NCBI GenBank assembly: GCA_937928385.1
Contig: CALEZD010000093.1
Location: forward strand, 1-64,000
Length of the DNA: 64,000 nucleotides
DNA from: an uncultured Bacteroidota bacterium
GTDB lineage: Bacteria > Bacteroidota > Bacteroidia > Chitinophagales > Chitinophagaceae
Direction of reading: 5' to 3'
Below the pieces are notes generated by a model. That model searched no databases. It was not told the DNA's origin and worked only from the letters and a program-made list of their open reading frames with translations. Positions 62,544 to 64,000 of this stretch are shown here, one piece after another (the first letter of the stretch is position 1; each line of letters starts with the position of its first letter). Position numbers and translations under genes: made by a program.

Positions 62544-64000
62544 ATGAAACAATTGAACAAGATTAAAGGGTTACTGCTGCTCATGGCGATGTCAATTGCC
62601 TTTTTGCAGACTGATGCCCAACTTAACGGCACTTACACAGTGTATGGTACCGGGGCGAACTACGCAAACCTGCAGGCGGCTGTAAATGCACTGAGTGCAG
62701 GTGTATCAGGCCCTGTAACATTTAAAATCCGCCCGGGCAACTGGAGCAGTTCTACTAGTTCTATCGCCAACCTGGGAGCGGTGGCAGGAGCAAGTGCTAC
62801 CAATACCATTACCTTCGAGGCGGAGAATGGCAGTGCTGCTACTACTACAATTACTAACACATCAAGCAGCAGTAGTACTACAGCCAACCATATTTTCTAT
62901 TTTAACGGTTCTAAGTACATACGTGTACGCAACCTGACGCTGAACAAAACACATAGTACTTATGGTACTACTGTACGTTTTGCAGGAGATGCAGATAATA
63001 ACATTGTTGAAAATTGTGTGCTTACAGGTAATACAGGTTCTTCAACCAGTACCAATAAGGCAAGGGTGTATGGTACATCGCTCAGGGATGCAAACAATAA
63101 CCAGATTAAGAACAATACTATAGAAAGAGGCTCTTATGCTATATACTGGAGGGGTAATTCCAGCTCTTCATCTAACCTGAGCCCTGATAATGAATTTTCG
63201 GGCAATACAATAAACAACCCCAGGTATGCCGGTATATATGCTTATTACACTAAAAATCAGAAAATCAATAACAATACTATTAACACTTCTTTAAGCAGCT
63301 ATTTTTACGGTGCCGTATATTGTTATTACGGTGATGGTGCCCTGGAAGTAAAAAATAATTCCGGTAACATTACAGGCAAAACAAGCACTACCTATGCGTT
63401 GCGCATTGCCTATTGCGATGGTAATTCAACAAGTCATGCGGTAGTTTCCGGCAATGATTTCACTATGCAATCCAGCAGTACTATCTATCCATTGTATAAT
63501 TATTATTGCAATTGGCTGACTTTTGATGATAACGATATAACATCTACTTGTACCGGTACATCCAGCACTACTATATATACCAGTTACCGCGGCGGAAATA
63601 ATACGATTAAAGACAATATAGTGTCTTCTACCAACAGGCGGACACATAATTTCTACGGAGCATATTTTAGTCCTAATGCAACCATAACAGGTAATGAGTT
63701 TACTGTAAAGAGTAACGATAACGCCAGCTACTATGGCTATACCTATGCTATGTATTATAGCGATGATAGCAAGTTTAATGACAATAAAGTAGATCTTACT
63801 TATTCCGGTGGATATTATTGGTACAACCGCTGGGCTTATTATTCAGACGATTGTGAGCTGATAGGTAACACTATTACTGAGCAGAAGAATTATAATAGCG
63901 GGTATTATATGTACAACTATTTCGGGTATTATTCTGATGACCTGATGTTTAAGAACAATAAAGTAACTGGTCAAGGAGGACCTAATTATTACTGGTACAC
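62544..64000 (+). CDS. Large Tyr/Asn-rich parallel beta-helix surface protein (partial, 3' end outside the window)
   Basis: An open frame of 485 codons and two bases runs from the ATG at 62544 to the window end without a stop. Signal peptide (GLLLLMAMSIAFLQTDAQ), then a beta-helix opening (GTYTVYGTGANYANLQAAVN) and many short repeats of PbH1 type (NNQIKNNTIERGSYAIYW; NQKINNNTINTS; CELIGNTITEQ; LMFKNNKVTG). The ladder is full of Asn, Tyr, Ser and Thr. It is probably a surface protein exported by the T9SS, as judged from signal peptide, size and context. The C-terminus, which would show a sorting domain, is not visible. It could bind or cleave polysaccharide. Confidence 0.8.
   Translation, partial: MKQLNKIKGLLLLMAMSIAFLQTDAQLNGTYTVYGTGANYANLQAAVNALSAGVSGPVTFKIRPGNWSSSTSSIANLGAVAGASATNTITFEAENGSAATTTITNTSSSSSTTANHIFYFNGSKYIRVRNLTLNKTHSTYGTTVRFAGDADNNIVENCVLTGNTGSSTSTNKARVYGTSLRDANNNQIKNNTIERGSYAIYWRGNSSSSSNLSPDNEFSGNTINNPRYAGIYAYYTKNQKINNNTINTSLSSYFYGAVYCYYGDGALEVKNNSGNITGKTSTTYALRIAYCDGNSTSHAVVSGNDFTMQSSSTIYPLYNYYCNWLTFDDNDITSTCTGTSSTTIYTSYRGGNNTIKDNIVSSTNRRTHNFYGAYFSPNATITGNEFTVKSNDNASYYGYTYAMYYSDDSKFNDNKVDLTYSGGYYWYNRWAYYSDDCELIGNTITEQKNYNSGYYMYNYFGYYSDDLMFKNNKVTGQGGPNYYWY

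Noticed and set aside
1..64000. tRNA, rRNA, tmRNA, insertion sequences, prophage or integrase genes
   Set aside because: No cloverleaf, CCA-ended tRNA, rRNA motif or transposase/integrase protein was seen on reading the intergenic regions and open frames; a tRNAscan/Infernal run would be decisive.

Overview
The window comes from a member of the Bacteroidota, probably of the Chitinophagaceae/Chitinophagales type. It carries several parts and cargo proteins of the type IX secretion system (T9SS): PorP/SprF, PorX, PorG, three type A and one type B C-terminal sorting domains. It also has many extracytoplasmic lipoproteins and the Bacteroidota promoter signature (TAnnTTTG, sometimes with an upstream TTTG) close to start codons. 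No tRNA, rRNA, transposase, prophage or CRISPR array was seen. Assignments rest on reading the sequence and on remembered family features; no database search was run.

Layout. 0.2-12.3 kb is a cell-surface block: a T9SS type A cargo protein, an orphan OmpR-family regulator, then on the minus strand a PorP/SprF protein and, 23 bp away, a 2427-residue adhesin with 14 PKD-like domains, 15 Ig-like repeats and a type B sorting domain. 12.6-22.5 kb mixes housekeeping genes (pdxJ, folB, nadK, porG, two outer-membrane or membrane proteins) with a tandem pair of cytochrome/beta-propeller lipoproteins flanking folB. 22.6-24.7 kb holds porX and a small membrane protein. 24.7-28.1 kb is an AT-richer accessory pocket with unknown genes, a repeated hairpin-rich element of about 105 bp, a short repeat shared by both ends of the pocket, and a gene whose signal peptide lies out of frame. 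28.1-36.0 kb has a MoxR ATPase with a TPR protein, a membrane adenylate cyclase next to a TolB-like/TPR protein, and a sterol-desaturase family enzyme. 36.0-40.1 kb has glyS, a small unknown gene, and a pair resembling MbnP (copper-binding lipoprotein) and MbnH (its diheme maturase). 40.1-48.4 kb holds a Kelch T9SS cargo, small regulators, RraB-like and GNAT proteins, a metallo-beta-lactamase-fold hydrolase, an ECF sigma factor with rsmE and a DUF4159 gene, and a glycosyltransferase.

48.4-64 kb starts with a cytochrome/VCBS lipoprotein gene co-directional with an outer-membrane barrel gene that has an in-frame TAA just before its last strand. It continues with a PhoX-like T9SS cargo, a two-domain diheme peroxidase, a low-molecular-weight tyrosine phosphatase, hisS, a two-component system, small lipoproteins, a TPR protein and the start of a large Tyr/Asn-rich beta-helix protein that runs off the window.

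Two themes link the genes. The first is surface display through the T9SS and its regulators. The second is an unusually rich set of extracytoplasmic c-type cytochromes: two CX4CH propeller lipoproteins, one CXXCH/VCBS lipoprotein and two diheme peroxidases. The most promising systems for follow-up are the MbnP/MbnH-like pair, the cytochrome/propeller duplication, the split cyclase/TolB-TPR pair, the repeat-bearing pocket and the nonsense-interrupted outer-membrane barrel.
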